Positions 50,522 through 50,532 of a stretch of DNA of 50,532 bases are shown here, piece by piece. The DNA comes from an uncultured Lachnospiraceae bacterium (GTDB lineage: Bacteria; Bacillota; Clostridia; Lachnospirales; Lachnospiraceae): positions 1 to 50,532 of the forward strand of contig CAMBKU010000011.1 of assembly GCA_945868305.1 (NCBI GenBank), given 5' to 3'. The number at the start of each line of letters is the position of its first letter. The stretch's first letter is position 1. The position numbers and the translations under genes were made by a program. The notes below the pieces were generated by a model. That model was not told the DNA's origin. It was given only the letters and a program-made list of their open reading frames with translations, and made no database searches.

Positions 50522-50532
50522 GCTGCAGATAG

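Noticed and set aside
1-50532. CRISPR arrays, tRNA or rRNA genes, insertion sequences
   Set aside because: No regular direct repeats, no tRNA-like cloverleaf and no transposase or integrase were seen.

Overview
The window looks like a chromosomal segment from an anaerobic, spore-forming, low-GC Firmicute, most likely a Lachnospiraceae-type clostridium; the genus cannot be fixed from sequence alone. Signs of this are dipicolinate synthase genes (spores), pyruvate formate-lyase with its activating enzyme (anaerobic glycyl-radical metabolism), an [FeFe]-hydrogenase-like sensor, a feoA-feoA-feoB iron(II) operon with a FeoB-associated Cys-rich peptide, strong AGGAGG ribosome sites and clear TTGACA/TATAAT promoters. 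I see no rRNA, tRNA, CRISPR array, insertion sequence or phage gene, and the region reads as ordinary chromosome.

Layout. 24-1732: TrmB-type regulator and PfkB-type sugar kinase. 1733-2079: non-coding, with a hairpin-masked mini-ORF and then the csoR promoter/operator. 2080-5022: copper operon csoR-copA. 5103-6472: dpaA-dpaB. 6553-8406 (minus): asparagine synthase. 8616-10568: hydrogenase-like sensor fused to a chemotaxis signalling domain. 11122-16926: oppBCDFA peptide importer, preceded by a promoter and an intrinsic terminator in its leader. 17050-21135: M42 peptidase, asparaginase and aminopeptidase P, which with opp form a peptide-use block. 21220-25649: a mixed run of a coiled-coil protein, HTH protein, FtsL-like protein, cobalamin adenosyltransferase, peptidoglycan amidase and HEAT-methyltransferase. 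25652-28306: GGDEF-EAL protein. 28400-31828: exonuclease III, two tiny orphan genes, CBS protein, HAD phosphatase and azlCD. 31974-35808: three-gene LRR / VWA / MoxR-ATPase operon. 35956-39304: feo operon ending in an unusual Cys-rich Fur-family protein. 39469-40931: glycerol-1-phosphate dehydrogenase-like gene and a DUF2325 gene. 41035-44087: pflB-pflA. 44125-46459: second csoR with a P1B-ATPase. 46484-47709 (minus): DUF1275 and NUDIX genes. 47951-50521: HMA protein, Zn/Cd-type P1B-ATPase and ArsR repressor.

How the parts fit. Metal homeostasis dominates: three P1B-ATPases, each tied to its own sensor (CsoR, CsoR, ArsR) and each with a visible inverted-repeat operator, plus Fur-type boxes and a second repeated palindrome, GTTAG-N6-CTAA(C/T), upstream of feoA, feoB and the DUF2325 gene. 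The best candidates for poorly described biology are the LRR-VWA-MoxR operon (its VWA protein carries an HTxxH variant of a metalloprotease-like motif), the shared GTTAG palindrome and atypical Fur protein, the sensory hydrogenase-chemotaxis fusion, and structured leaders before opp and the asparaginase gene. Functions are assigned from motifs read by eye; no database search was run.
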